Assembly (NCBI RefSeq): GCF_014650035.1
Contig: NZ_BMUE01000006.1
Coordinates: 310,001 to 374,000, forward strand
Length of the DNA: 64,000 nucleotides
Source: Streptomyces lucensis JCM 4490
GTDB lineage: Bacteria > Actinomycetota > Actinomycetes > Streptomycetales > Streptomycetaceae
Direction of reading: 5' to 3'
Shown here: one piece after another, positions 24,933 to 35,133 of the stretch
How positions within the stretch are numbered: position 1 is the first letter of the stretch
How the letters are laid out: each line of letters opens with the position of its first letter
Translations under genes and position numbers: made by a program
The notes under the pieces: model-generated
What the model was told of the DNA's origin: nothing
What the model saw: only the letters and a program-made list of their open reading frames with translations
The model's database searches: none

Positions 24933-25913
24933 ATGCATGCGATCACGATTCCCGAACCTGGTGGTCCCGAGGCGCTCGTGTGGTCGGAGGTCCCCGATCC
25001 GGTTCCCGGTGAGGGCGAGGTGCTGGTCGAGGTGGTGGCCAGCGCCGTCAACCGTGCCGACGTCCTGCAGCGCCAGGGCTTCTACAACCCGCCGCCCGGC
25101 GCTTCCGCCTACCCCGGGCTGGAGTGTTCCGGCAGGATCGCCGCACTCGGCCCCGGGGTGTCCGGGTGGGCGGTCGGCGACGAGGTGTGCGCGCTGCTCG
25201 CGGGCGGCGGCTACGCCGAGAAGGTCGCCGTGCCGGCCGGACAGCTTCTGCCCGTGCCCGAGGGCATCGACCTCAGGCGGGCGGCCGCCCTGCCCGAGGT
25301 GGTCTGCACCGTCTGGTCCAACGTGTTCATGGTCGCCCACGTCCGCCCCGGCGAGACGCTGCTGGTGCACGGCGGCTCCAGCGGCATCGGCACCATGGCG
25401 ATCCAGCTGGCCAAAGCCGTCGGCGCCAGGGTCGCGGTGACCGCGGGGACCAAGGAGAAGTTGGACTACTGCGCCGAGCTGGGCGCGGACGTGCTCATCA
25501 ACTACCGCGAGCAGGACTTCGTCACCGAGATCGAGCAGGCCACCGACGGTGCCGGCGCCGACGTCATCCTGGACAACATGGGCGCCAAGTACCTCGACCG
25601 CAACGTCCAGGCTCTCGCCGTGAACGGCCGCCTCGCGATCATCGGCATGCAGGGCGGCGTCAAGGGCGAGCTGAACATCGGCACCCTGCTCGGCAAGCGG
25701 GCCGCGATCAGCGCGACCTCGCTGCGGGCCCGGCCGCTCGAGGAGAAGGCGGCCATCGTGGCGGCCGTACGCGAGCACGTGTGGCCCCTGCTGGCCGCCG
25801 GGCACGTCCGGGCGGTCGTGGACCGTGAGCTGCCGATGCCGGATGCGGCCGAGGGGCACCGGGTGCTGGAGGCCAGCGGGCACATCGGCAAGGTGCTGCT
25901 GGTCGCGCCGTAG
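24933..25913 (+). CDS. NAD(P)H-quinone oxidoreductase (zinc-free MDR family)
   Basis: A 326-aa member of the medium-chain dehydrogenase family, quinone oxidoreductase branch. The N-terminal GroES-like domain contains NRADVLQRQGFYNPPPG. The nucleotide-binding motif is LVHGGSSGIGTMAIQLAKA, and a later stretch reads GADVILDNMGAKYLDRN. Zinc-binding cysteines of alcohol dehydrogenases are absent. It probably reduces quinones or enones with NADPH in the cytoplasm. Monocistronic, leaderless; its 3' end faces the surface-protein gene with a 15-bp gap. Confidence 0.92.
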   Translation: MHAITIPEPGGPEALVWSEVPDPVPGEGEVLVEVVASAVNRADVLQRQGFYNPPPGASAYPGLECSGRIAALGPGVSGWAVGDEVCALLAGGGYAEKVAVPAGQLLPVPEGIDLRRAAALPEVVCTVWSNVFMVAHVRPGETLLVHGGSSGIGTMAIQLAKAVGARVAVTAGTKEKLDYCAELGADVLINYREQDFVTEIEQATDGAGADVILDNMGAKYLDRNVQALAVNGRLAIIGMQGGVKGELNIGTLLGKRAAISATSLRARPLEEKAAIVAAVREHVWPLLAAGHVRAVVDRELPMPDAAEGHRVLEASGHIGKVLLVAP

Positions 25914-25928
25914 GGCCGGAACGGAGGG

Positions 25929-26720
25929 TCAGTTCCTGCGCAGGCGGAATGCCAGGAGCGCGAGCCCCAGCCCCAGGCCGATGAGGACCAGTCCGCTGCC
26001 CAGCGGAAGGATCTGCGGGACCGGCTCGGCGGCGCCGTCGCCCTCCTGGGCGGCGGGCCGGGCGGCGGACGGCAACGGAGGCGCGGTGGGATCGAGACCC
26101 GCCTCCTCGGGCGGCTGGGAGGCCCCCGGCGTCCCGCCCGGCACGTCCGCGGTCTCCGGTTCCTCGGGCCGGCCGGCGGCGGTGTCGGCGGCCTCGCCGG
26201 GCGCGGTGCCGTCGTCGCCCTCCACCGCGGCCGCGGGTCCGTCCGGCCGGCCCGGGCGCATCCGCCCCTCACCGGCCCGGCTCCCCGCCCGCGACGGCTC
26301 GGCGGCCCGGGCGGGGCGGGCGGAAGGGGAGACCGGTGAGGAGACCGAGGCGGAGGCGGACACGGAGCCGGAGCCGGAGGGAGCGGGCGCCGTGCCGGAG
26401 CCGGCGACGGAGGAGCTTTCGTGCGGCCGATCGGGGCCGGGCCGGTCCGCGTGCCCCTGGTCCGGACGCCCGCGGTCCGTGGGGCTCGGGGAAACCGGCC
26501 GGTCCGGGCGGCGCGCGGGGTCGCGAGCCGGCTCGTCCGGGTCGACGCGGTCCGGCAGGCCGGGGTGGGCCGCACGTCCCTGAGGCGCTGCGGCGCCCGG
26601 CCCGGCGGCGTACGCGAGCGCGGTGCCGTAGGCGGTGACGGCACCGCAGGCGGACAGGACGGCCGTGAGCGCGAGCAGCAGCCGTGCGCAGCGGAGCGTG
26701 AGTCTCAGCCATGGAGTCAC
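25929..26720 (-). CDS. Secreted Pro/Ser/Ala-rich protein with C-terminal membrane anchor
   Basis: A 263-aa protein not recognised as a named family. It has an N-terminal signal-like hydrophobic stretch (CARLLLALTAVLSACGAV), about 170 residues of low-complexity Pro, Ser, Ala, Glu and Arg sequence, and a C-terminal hydrophobic helix (GSGLVLIGLGLGLALLAF) followed by RLRRN, an anchor resembling a degenerate sorting signal without LPxTG. GTG 26720 is chosen because GGGAGG lies upstream. Probably a cell-envelope stalk protein. Confidence 0.65.
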   Translation of the reverse strand: MTPWLRLTLRCARLLLALTAVLSACGAVTAYGTALAYAAGPGAAAPQGRAAHPGLPDRVDPDEPARDPARRPDRPVSPSPTDRGRPDQGHADRPGPDRPHESSSVAGSGTAPAPSGSGSVSASASVSSPVSPSARPARAAEPSRAGSRAGEGRMRPGRPDGPAAAVEGDDGTAPGEAADTAAGRPEEPETADVPGGTPGASQPPEEAGLDPTAPPLPSAARPAAQEGDGAAEPVPQILPLGSGLVLIGLGLGLALLAFRLRRN

Positions 26721-26761
26721 GTCGGTGGCCTCCCGGAGCCCGGATGCCGTGATCGATGGAA

Positions 26762-26807
26762 AGCCGACGGAAGCAGACCTCGTCTTCAGCCGACGGAAGC
26801 AAGCCTC
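26762..26807. repeat. 20-bp direct repeat, 26-bp period
   Basis: AGCCGACGGAAGCAGACCTC (26762-26781) and AGCCGACGGAAGCAAGCCTC (26788-26807) differ at two bases. They lie in the gap between the divergent surface-protein and bpa genes and may be tandem regulator sites. Confidence 0.7.
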
Positions 26808-26908
26808 ACATTCGATGGCGAACAGGGCATTCCGGGTTGCGCCGACGGGTCTAAACGGTGGATCACCCCCATGAGGGGGCAGCACGGTGGTGAGGTGTAC
26901 GCGTGCGA

Positions 26909-26914
26909 GAGAAT
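26909..26914 (+). promoter_or_regulatory. -10 element GAGAAT for leaderless start at 26921
   Basis: GAGAAT ends 6 nt before ATG 26921. Alternative ATG 26927 follows after one codon. Confidence 0.45.
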
Positions 26915-26920
26915 GGCGGC

Positions 26921-27457
26921 ATGGAGATGCCGAGGAACGAACGGTCGCCGGAGAACCCCCAGATCCTCGTTGTGGGACAGGACGGGATGGCTCTCGGCGG
27001 CGGCGACGAGGACTCCCGTGAGATCCCGGTGACGGAACAGGTGGAACAGCCGGCCAAGGTCATGCGGATCGGCAGCATGATCAAGCAGCTCCTGGAGGAG
27101 GTGCGGGTGGCTCCCCTGGACGAGGCCAGCCGGGTGCGGCTCAAGGAGATCCACGCCAGCTCGGTGAAGGAGCTGGAGGACGGCCTGGCCCCCGAGCTGG
27201 TCGAGGAACTGGAGCGGCTGTCCCTGCCGTTCACCGACGACACGACCCCGAGCGACGCGGAGCTGCGCATCGCCCAGGCGCAGCTGGTGGGCTGGCTGGA
27301 GGGCCTGTTCCACGGGATCCAGACGACGCTGTTCGCCCAGCAGATGGCGGCGCGGGCCCAGCTGGAACAGATGCGCCGTGCGCTCCCGCCGGGCGTGACC
27401 GGCCACGAGGGCGACGACCCCCGGGCCGGCGGCCGCTCGGGCGGGCCGTATCTGTAA
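26921..27457 (+). CDS. bpa: Bacterial proteasome activator Bpa/PafE (DUF2587)
   Basis: A 178-aa ATP-independent activator that opens the 20S proteasome gate. The central four-helix region contains RIGSMIKQLLEEVRVAPLDE, SVKELEDGLAPELVEEL and AQLVGWLEGLFHGIQTTLFA. The protein ends in GGPYL, equivalent to the C-terminal GQYL that docks into the proteasome alpha ring. The acidic N-terminus is flexible. The start is supported by a -10 at leaderless spacing. The proteasome genes are not in this window. A strong bidirectional terminator follows. Confidence 0.9.
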   Translation: MEMPRNERSPENPQILVVGQDGMALGGGDEDSREIPVTEQVEQPAKVMRIGSMIKQLLEEVRVAPLDEASRVRLKEIHASSVKELEDGLAPELVEELERLSLPFTDDTTPSDAELRIAQAQLVGWLEGLFHGIQTTLFAQQMAARAQLEQMRRALPPGVTGHEGDDPRAGGRSGGPYL

Positions 27458-27526
27458 CGCCGTACCCGCCTGTAACACGACGCCGTACCCCATCCACCCG
27501 TTCACCCGATCGAACCACGACACGCC

Positions 27527-27558
27527 AAAGGGCCCGGCGGACGACCGCCGGGCCCTTT
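27527..27558. terminator. Bidirectional terminator, bpa / kinase
   Basis: AAAGGGCCCGGCGG (27527-27540) pairs perfectly with CCGCCGGGCCCTTT (27545-27558), 14-bp stem and 4-nt loop, T-tracts on both sides. It separates convergent genes. Confidence 0.9.
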
Positions 27559-27577
27559 CGTACGGGCATCCGGGTGA

Positions 27578-29215
27578 CTACTGGGGCTCGCCCGTCGACA
27601 CACTCAGCTCGATCTTGCCGAGGTTGTCGGGGTCGACGTCCGTGCCCTGGGAGGGGAACTGCTCGATGACGGTGTTCTCGCCCCACGTGTTCTCGTTCAC
27701 CCGCTTGATCTTCCAGTCCCAGCCCGCGGCCTGGAGGCATTCCTTCACGGAGTCGATGTCCTGGTAGCGGAAGTCGGGCAGTTCGATCTTGTTCTCGTCG
27801 TCGTACGACTCGTCGGGATCGGTGCACTTCTCACTGTCGATCCGCCGGGAGGGGTCCGGACCGCGGTAGCCCGCCTTGTGGGTGGCGGACGCGGAGGCGC
27901 TCGAACCGCCGCTGCCCCCCTTGTGATCGCTGCCGTTGCGCAGCGTCACCGCGACGACCGAGCCGACGATCACCACGAGCGCCACCGCGACCGAGCCGAT
28001 GACGACGGGCCTGGAGCCCTTGCGGCCGCCGGGCCGCGGGGCCTGCTGGGGAGAGATCGCGTACGGCGGAGGCGTCGCGGCGCCCTGCGGGCCGTAGCCC
28101 ACCGGGGGCGTCTGGTAGCCGCCCTGCTGCGGGTAGCCGTACGACGGCGGCACCGGGGTCGGCGCGGGCGTGGGCGCGGGGGTCGGGGGGCCGTACGAGT
28201 TCGGCTGGTACGGCGTCTGCACCGGCCCGGTGGGCGCCGGGGCCGCCTGGCCGACCGGCGGGAACACCGCGGAGCCCACGCCCGACCCGCTCTGCCCCGG
28301 CCCGGCGCCGGGCACGATGTTCGGCGGGGCCGCCTGGACGGAGGCGGCGACGCGAAGGCACTCGTCCCGCATGGACTCGGCGCTCGGGAACCGCTCGTTC
28401 GGGTTCTTCCGCAGGGCGCGGGCGACCAGCGCGTCCACCGCGGGCGGCAGCGCGCGGTTGATCGAGGAGGGCGCCACCGGCTCCTCCTGCACGTGGGCGT
28501 ACGCGATCGCCAGCGGGGAGTCGGCGTCGAACGGCAGCCGCCCGGTGACCAGCTGGAACAGCATGACGCCGACCGAGTACAGGTCGGAGCGGGCGTCCAC
28601 GGCGCGGCCGAGGGCCTGCTCGGGCGAGAGGTACTGCGGGGTGCCGACGACCATGCCGGTCTGCGTCATCGAGGTGACGCCGGACTGCATGGCACGGGCG
28701 ATGCCGAAGTCCATGACCTTCACGACGCCGCGCTTGGTCATCATGACGTTGCCCGGCTTGATGTCGCGGTGGACCAGCCCCATCTCGTGGCTGATCTCCA
28801 GCGCCGCCAGCACATCGGCGGTGATCTTCAGAGCCTTGTCGGCGGGCATCGCGCCGTACTGGCGGATGTCCTCCTCCAGGACCGAGCCCAGCGGCCGGCC
28901 CTCGACGTACTCCATCACGATGTAGGGAGTCGCCAGGCCCTGCAGCTCGTCCTCGCCGGTGTCGAAGACGGACACGATGTTGGTGTGCGTGAGCTTGGCC
29001 ACGGACTGGGCCTCGCGGCGGAAGCGCTCGCGGAAGGCCTGCTCCCGGCCCAGCTCGGTGTGGAGCGTCTTGACGGCGACCTGGCGGTCGAGCACGGCGT
29101 CGTACGCCAGGTGCACCGACGCCATGCCGCCCTCACCGAGCAAGTCGCGCAGCTGGTACCGGCCGCCGGCCAGCGCCCGCCCCGCGTACCGGTCCTGTGC
29201 GCCGTCCTGGCTCAT
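27578..29215 (-). CDS. Ser/Thr protein kinase with one PASTA domain
   Basis: A 545-aa membrane receptor kinase of the PknB type. The kinase domain (about 20-285) has the glycine loop LLGEGGMASVHLAYD, ATP lysine K49 in VAVKT, HRDIKPGN at 149-156, DFG at 169-171 and activation-loop TSMTQTGMVVGTPQYLSPEQ. A Pro/Gln/Tyr-rich linker (300-395) precedes one transmembrane helix (403-424). A single extracellular PASTA-like domain (about 470-545) ends LGKIELSVSTG. PASTA domains bind muropeptides or lipid II. ATG 29215 has CGGAGAG upstream. Divergent from a second kinase. Confidence 0.94.
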   Translation of the reverse strand: MSQDGAQDRYAGRALAGGRYQLRDLLGEGGMASVHLAYDAVLDRQVAVKTLHTELGREQAFRERFRREAQSVAKLTHTNIVSVFDTGEDELQGLATPYIVMEYVEGRPLGSVLEEDIRQYGAMPADKALKITADVLAALEISHEMGLVHRDIKPGNVMMTKRGVVKVMDFGIARAMQSGVTSMTQTGMVVGTPQYLSPEQALGRAVDARSDLYSVGVMLFQLVTGRLPFDADSPLAIAYAHVQEEPVAPSSINRALPPAVDALVARALRKNPNERFPSAESMRDECLRVAASVQAAPPNIVPGAGPGQSGSGVGSAVFPPVGQAAPAPTGPVQTPYQPNSYGPPTPAPTPAPTPVPPSYGYPQQGGYQTPPVGYGPQGAATPPPYAISPQQAPRPGGRKGSRPVVIGSVAVALVVIVGSVVAVTLRNGSDHKGGSGGSSASASATHKAGYRGPDPSRRIDSEKCTDPDESYDDENKIELPDFRYQDIDSVKECLQAAGWDWKIKRVNENTWGENTVIEQFPSQGTDVDPDNLGKIELSVSTGEPQ

Positions 29216-29558
29216 CTCTCCGCGTCCCCCACTGGCCGTCCGGCGCCGTCGCCCAGCGAACAGGCCTTGATCGAATGTGTCATTCCCGGCCAAGTCTGCC
29301 CCAGGGCACTGACACGTCAAGCTCGGTGCCCGATCCGTGACCGTACGCGAAAGAAGCGTCGCGCAAGCGTTACGCCGGGCGTCCGACAGGCACACACAAT
29401 TTGCACGACAGCGCGTGCTACGGGTTTCATGGCCGATCCGTCTCGGGCCGGTCCCGGTTCCGGTTCCGGACCGGTGGCCCCCACGAAGGCTGTAGCGTGG
29501 CCGACGGAGACCGTAACAACACCGCGCGCACCGCGGGCAGAAACGACGGCGAGGACCG
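29216..29558. other. Divergent promoter region of the two kinase genes
   Basis: A 343-bp gap with no gene. TAGCGT at 29493-29498 is a good -10 for the rightward kinase, giving a leader of about 54 nt. No clear box for the leftward kinase was identified. Short direct repeats of CCGGTTCCGG type occur near 29450-29470. Confidence 0.55.
29493..29498 (+). promoter_or_regulatory. -10 element TAGCGT of rightward kinase
   Basis: TAGCGT lies 60 bp before ATG 29559, which has GAGGA as ribosome-binding site. Confidence 0.45.
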
Positions 29559-31184
<1,626 letters not shown>

Positions 31185-31237
31185 AGGACACCTACACCGA
31201 CGGTGACCGGGACGGGGTCGCTGTGACCGGGTGACGA

Positions 31238-31260
31238 CCGGCCGGCGGTTCAGCGGCCGG
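31238..31260. terminator. Possible hairpin between convergent genes
   Basis: CCGGCCG (31238-31244) pairs with CGGCCGG (31254-31260) around a 9-nt loop, between the kinase and phosphotransferase genes. The stem is short and there is no T-tract. Confidence 0.35.
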
Positions 31261-31278
31261 AGATTCAGCGGTCGCGGT

Positions 31279-32322
31279 TCAGCGCACGAACGCGTCGCAC
31301 ACCGCCTCGTACTCGCGCGTCCACCACACCGCGAGCGCCGAGGCGGCCGGGAACTGGCAGTCCGCGCGCGTGTCGCCGCGCTCGTAGTGCCAGCGCAGCA
31401 TCCAGAAGTCGTTCAGGCGCTCCCACCACACCCGGTGCACGGCCGCCCCCAGCTCCGCGGGGGCGGCGCCGGCCGCCCGCCGGTACGCGCGCGCGTACGC
31501 CCGCACCTTCGGCAGGTCCAGGGTGCCCGCGGGTCGCACGAAGAAGATCGCGGCGGCCCGTACGGCCTCCTCGGCGCGGGGCTGCACGCCGAGCCGGTCC
31601 CAGTCGACGATCGCCGCCGGGGCGTCGTCCTTGTACAGCAGGTTGTACGGGTGGAAGTCGCCGTGCACCCAGCCCACGGAACCCCCGGGCGGCGGGCGCC
31701 GGCCGCCGTGCTGCTCCAGCAGCGCGCGGCGTTCCAGGAGCCGGTGCCTGGCCAGCTCGTCGAAGGCGTCGGCGGGGCGGTGCCGGTGGACGTGGGCGAG
31801 CAGATCGTCGATGAGGGCGAAGGTGTCGGCGGGATCGGCGCTCTCCACGGGGTGGGGGCTCGTGGCCGGACGGGTGCGTCCCTTGGGCGGCATGACGCGC
31901 TCCAGGCAGGCGTGCACGGCGCCCAGCAGCGCCCCGAGGCGGGCACTCTCCCCACGGGTGAGCTGGCCGCCGTCGCGATGCCGGCCGTCGATCCACGGGT
32001 GCAGGGCGTAGGCGTGACCGCCCACCACGGCGACCGTGCGGCCTTCGCGGTGCGCGAGCGGCGGGGCGACCGGGACGCCGAGGTCGGCGAGGCGCTGGGT
32101 GGCCCGGTGCCGGCGTTCGATGGCGGCCGGGTCCGCGGTGTCGGGATCGAAGTGGTGCTTGAGGAAGTAGCGGCCGCGTGTGGTGCACACCCGGTAGCCG
32201 CGGTTGAGCAGACCCTGGTCGACCGGTTCGCACGTGAGGGCGGTACCGGCGGCGTACAGGCGCAGGAGGGCGCCCAGAGGGGGCGCGTGGGGCACTAAGG
32301 GTGGTACACAAGAGCGCGGCAC
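31279..32322 (-). CDS. APH-fold phosphotransferase
   Basis: A 347-aa aminoglycoside phosphotransferase-family protein. The catalytic loop VGWVHGDFHPYNLLYKD (HGDxxxxN) and metal-binding AAIVDWDRLG are clear. The N-lobe includes RYFLKHHFDPDTADP, whose lysine would contact ATP. The substrate is unknown; such enzymes phosphorylate sugars, choline-like molecules or antibiotics. GTG 32322 sits 7 nt after TAGCAT, a leaderless start; codon 9 is then TTA (32298-32296). An alternative GTG immediately after it (32295) would exclude the TTA. Confidence 0.85.
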   Translation of the reverse strand: MPRSCVPPLVPHAPPLGALLRLYAAGTALTCEPVDQGLLNRGYRVCTTRGRYFLKHHFDPDTADPAAIERRHRATQRLADLGVPVAPPLAHREGRTVAVVGGHAYALHPWIDGRHRDGGQLTRGESARLGALLGAVHACLERVMPPKGRTRPATSPHPVESADPADTFALIDDLLAHVHRHRPADAFDELARHRLLERRALLEQHGGRRPPPGGSVGWVHGDFHPYNLLYKDDAPAAIVDWDRLGVQPRAEEAVRAAAIFFVRPAGTLDLPKVRAYARAYRRAAGAAPAELGAAVHRVWWERLNDFWMLRWHYERGDTRADCQFPAASALAVWWTREYEAVCDAFVR

Positions 32323-32329
32323 GCGGCAG

Positions 32330-32335
32330 ATGCTA
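32330..32335 (-). promoter_or_regulatory. -10 element TAGCAT for leaderless start at 32322
   Basis: Read on the minus strand, TAGCAT ends 7 nt before GTG 32322. Confidence 0.5.
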
Positions 32336-32700
32336 GGGCACGAAAAGGTGCCGTGAGCTGCGCGTTGTCACAGACTGTCATCGCTGATCGCTTTTGGTCA
32401 CCAGGTGGTCGGGTGCACGGCGCCCGGGTGATCCGCCGGGCGTGGTCGAGGGTGAATCCCCGGCGGAATCCCCGGCCGGCTCCCGGATGGCGCCGTCACC
32501 TCTTCCGGATGGCCGGAATGCGCGGGGGCGTGCCGATGTCATGACGCCGCCCGGCGGCGACCGGAAACAATCCGACTTTTACGCTTTCGCTCACGAGGCC
32601 AGTCTCACAAATGGCTCTTCCCGTGACCCGGGTGAGCGGGATAACGTGCGGGTGCTCCGGCCTGAGCAGGGCTGTGACCAGCACGCTTGCACGCCACCCC

Positions 32701-32727
32701 GATTTACTTGGAAATCCAAGCAAAATC
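32701..32727. promoter_or_regulatory. AT-rich palindrome upstream of bkd operon 2
   Basis: The core CTTGGAAATCCAAG is a perfect 5+4+5 repeat inside a longer imperfect palindrome flanked by GATTT and AAATC. The AT content is striking for this genome. It lies 41 bp upstream of the putative -10, which suits a repressor or activator site. No regulator gene adjoins it. Confidence 0.6.
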
Positions 32728-32767
32728 GCAGGTCAGGTGGGGTTTCACAGAAATGTGGAGCACTGGG

Positions 32768-32773
32768 TAACGT
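32768..32773 (+). promoter_or_regulatory. -10 element TAACGT of bkd operon 2
   Basis: TAACGT followed by AATGG, the best -10 match in the gap. The start codon lies 142 bp downstream with GGAGGAG as ribosome-binding site. Confidence 0.4.
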
Positions 32774-32914
32774 AATGGTCGCAGGGCGCTCGCCGGGGCA
32801 CCTGTCACGCCTGTTCCCGGCCGAGTGGCACCCACCCCGTGCCCGGTGGTCGAGACAGGTGAGCCGCACTGGCCTACCGGCAACCCCGGGGGCCGGAACG
32901 ACGGAGGAGCACAC

Positions 32915-34144
32915 GTGACCGTGGACAGCAGTGCCGCGCGCAAGCCGCGACGCAGCGCCGCAGGCAAAGCCGGCACCACCGGCAGCAAGACCGGCACCAC
33001 CGGCGACACGACCGGAGCCACCGGCACCAAGCGCACCACCCGCACCGCCGCCAGGAAGGGCGCCGAGCCCGAGCTCGTGCAGCTCCTGACCCCGGAGGGC
33101 AAGCGGGTCAAGAACGCCGAGTTCGACGCCTACGTCGCCGGCATCACCCCGGAAGAGCTGCGCGGCCTGTACCGCGACATGGTGCTCACCCGCCGTTTCG
33201 ACGCCGAGGCCACCGCCCTGCAGCGCCAGGGCGAGCTGGGCCTGTGGGCCTCCTTGCTCGGCCAGGAGGCCGCGCAGATCGGCTCCGGCCGGGCGACCCG
33301 CGAGGACGACTACGTCTTCCCGACCTACCGCGAGCACGGCGTCGCGTGGTGCCGCGGGGTCGACCCCACCAACCTGCTGGGCATGTTCCGGGGTGTGAAC
33401 AACGGCGGCTGGGACCCGAACAGCAACAACTTCCACCTCTACACGATCGTCATCGGCTCCCAGACGCTGCACGCCACCGGCTACGCGATGGGCATCACCA
33501 AGGACGGCGCGGACTCGGCGGTCATCGCCTACTTCGGTGACGGCGCCTCCAGCCAGGGCGACGTGGCCGAGTCGTTCACCTTCTCCGCGGTCTACAACGC
33601 CCCCGTGGTGTTCTTCTGCCAGAACAACCAGTGGGCGATCTCCGAGCCCACCGAGAAGCAGAGCCGCGTCCCGCTCTACCAGCGTGCGCAGGGCTTCGGC
33701 TTCCCGGGCGTCCGGGTCGACGGCAACGACGTGCTCGCCTGCCTCGCGGTGACCAAGTGGGCGCTGGAGCGCGCCCGCGCGGGCGAGGGCCCGACCCTGG
33801 TCGAGGCGTTCACCTACCGCATGGGCGCCCACACCACCTCCGACGACCCCACCCGCTACCGCGGCGACGAGGAGCGCCAGGCGTGGGAGGCCAAGGACCC
33901 GATCCTGCGCCTCCGGCGCTACCTGGAAGCCTCGAACCACGCGGACGAGGGATTCTTCGCGGAACTCGAGACCGAGTCCGAGGCGTTGGGCAAACGAGTG
34001 CGCGAAGCGGTCCGCGCCATGCCCGACCCGGACCACTACGCCATCTTCGAGAACGTGTACGCGGACGGGCACGCGCTCGTCGACGAGGAGCGAGCGCAGT
34101 TCGCCGCCTACCAGGCGTCGTTCGCGGATGAAGGGGGTCGCTGA
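32915..34144 (+). CDS. bkdA: Branched-chain 2-oxoacid dehydrogenase E1 alpha (operon 2)
   Basis: A 409-aa E1 alpha. An N-terminal low-complexity segment of Lys/Thr/Gly repeats (residues ~15-48, KAGTTGSKTGTTGDTTG) is absent from the operon-1 paralogue. The TPP motif starts at G208 (GDGASSQGDVAESFTFS) and ends VVFFCQNNQWAIS. The phosphorylation-loop region is YRMGAHTTSDDPTRYR. GTG 32915 is preceded by GGAGGAG. Start of a three-gene bkd operon with a long leader; the two sets may differ in keto-acid preference or timing. Confidence 0.95.
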   Translation: MTVDSSAARKPRRSAAGKAGTTGSKTGTTGDTTGATGTKRTTRTAARKGAEPELVQLLTPEGKRVKNAEFDAYVAGITPEELRGLYRDMVLTRRFDAEATALQRQGELGLWASLLGQEAAQIGSGRATREDDYVFPTYREHGVAWCRGVDPTNLLGMFRGVNNGGWDPNSNNFHLYTIVIGSQTLHATGYAMGITKDGADSAVIAYFGDGASSQGDVAESFTFSAVYNAPVVFFCQNNQWAISEPTEKQSRVPLYQRAQGFGFPGVRVDGNDVLACLAVTKWALERARAGEGPTLVEAFTYRMGAHTTSDDPTRYRGDEERQAWEAKDPILRLRRYLEASNHADEGFFAELETESEALGKRVREAVRAMPDPDHYAIFENVYADGHALVDEERAQFAAYQASFADEGGR

Positions 34145-34145
34145 G

Positions 34146-35123
<978 letters not shown>

Positions 35124-35133
35124 GGAGAGGGTC

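Larger units (their letters stand above)
32323..32914. other. Long intergenic region before bkd operon 2
   Basis: A 592-bp gap with no supported gene. It contains the leaderless promoter of the phosphotransferase at the left, an AT-rich stretch with an imperfect palindrome at 32701-32727, and TAACGT at 32768-32773 as likely -10 for bkdA. This leaves a bkd leader of about 135 nt. Small open frames here have no ribosome-binding site or recognisable sequence. Confidence 0.6.

Noticed and set aside
32353..32918. Small open frames in the gap before bkd operon 2
   Set aside because: No ribosome-binding site, codon bias or similarity. The region is better explained as promoter and leader.
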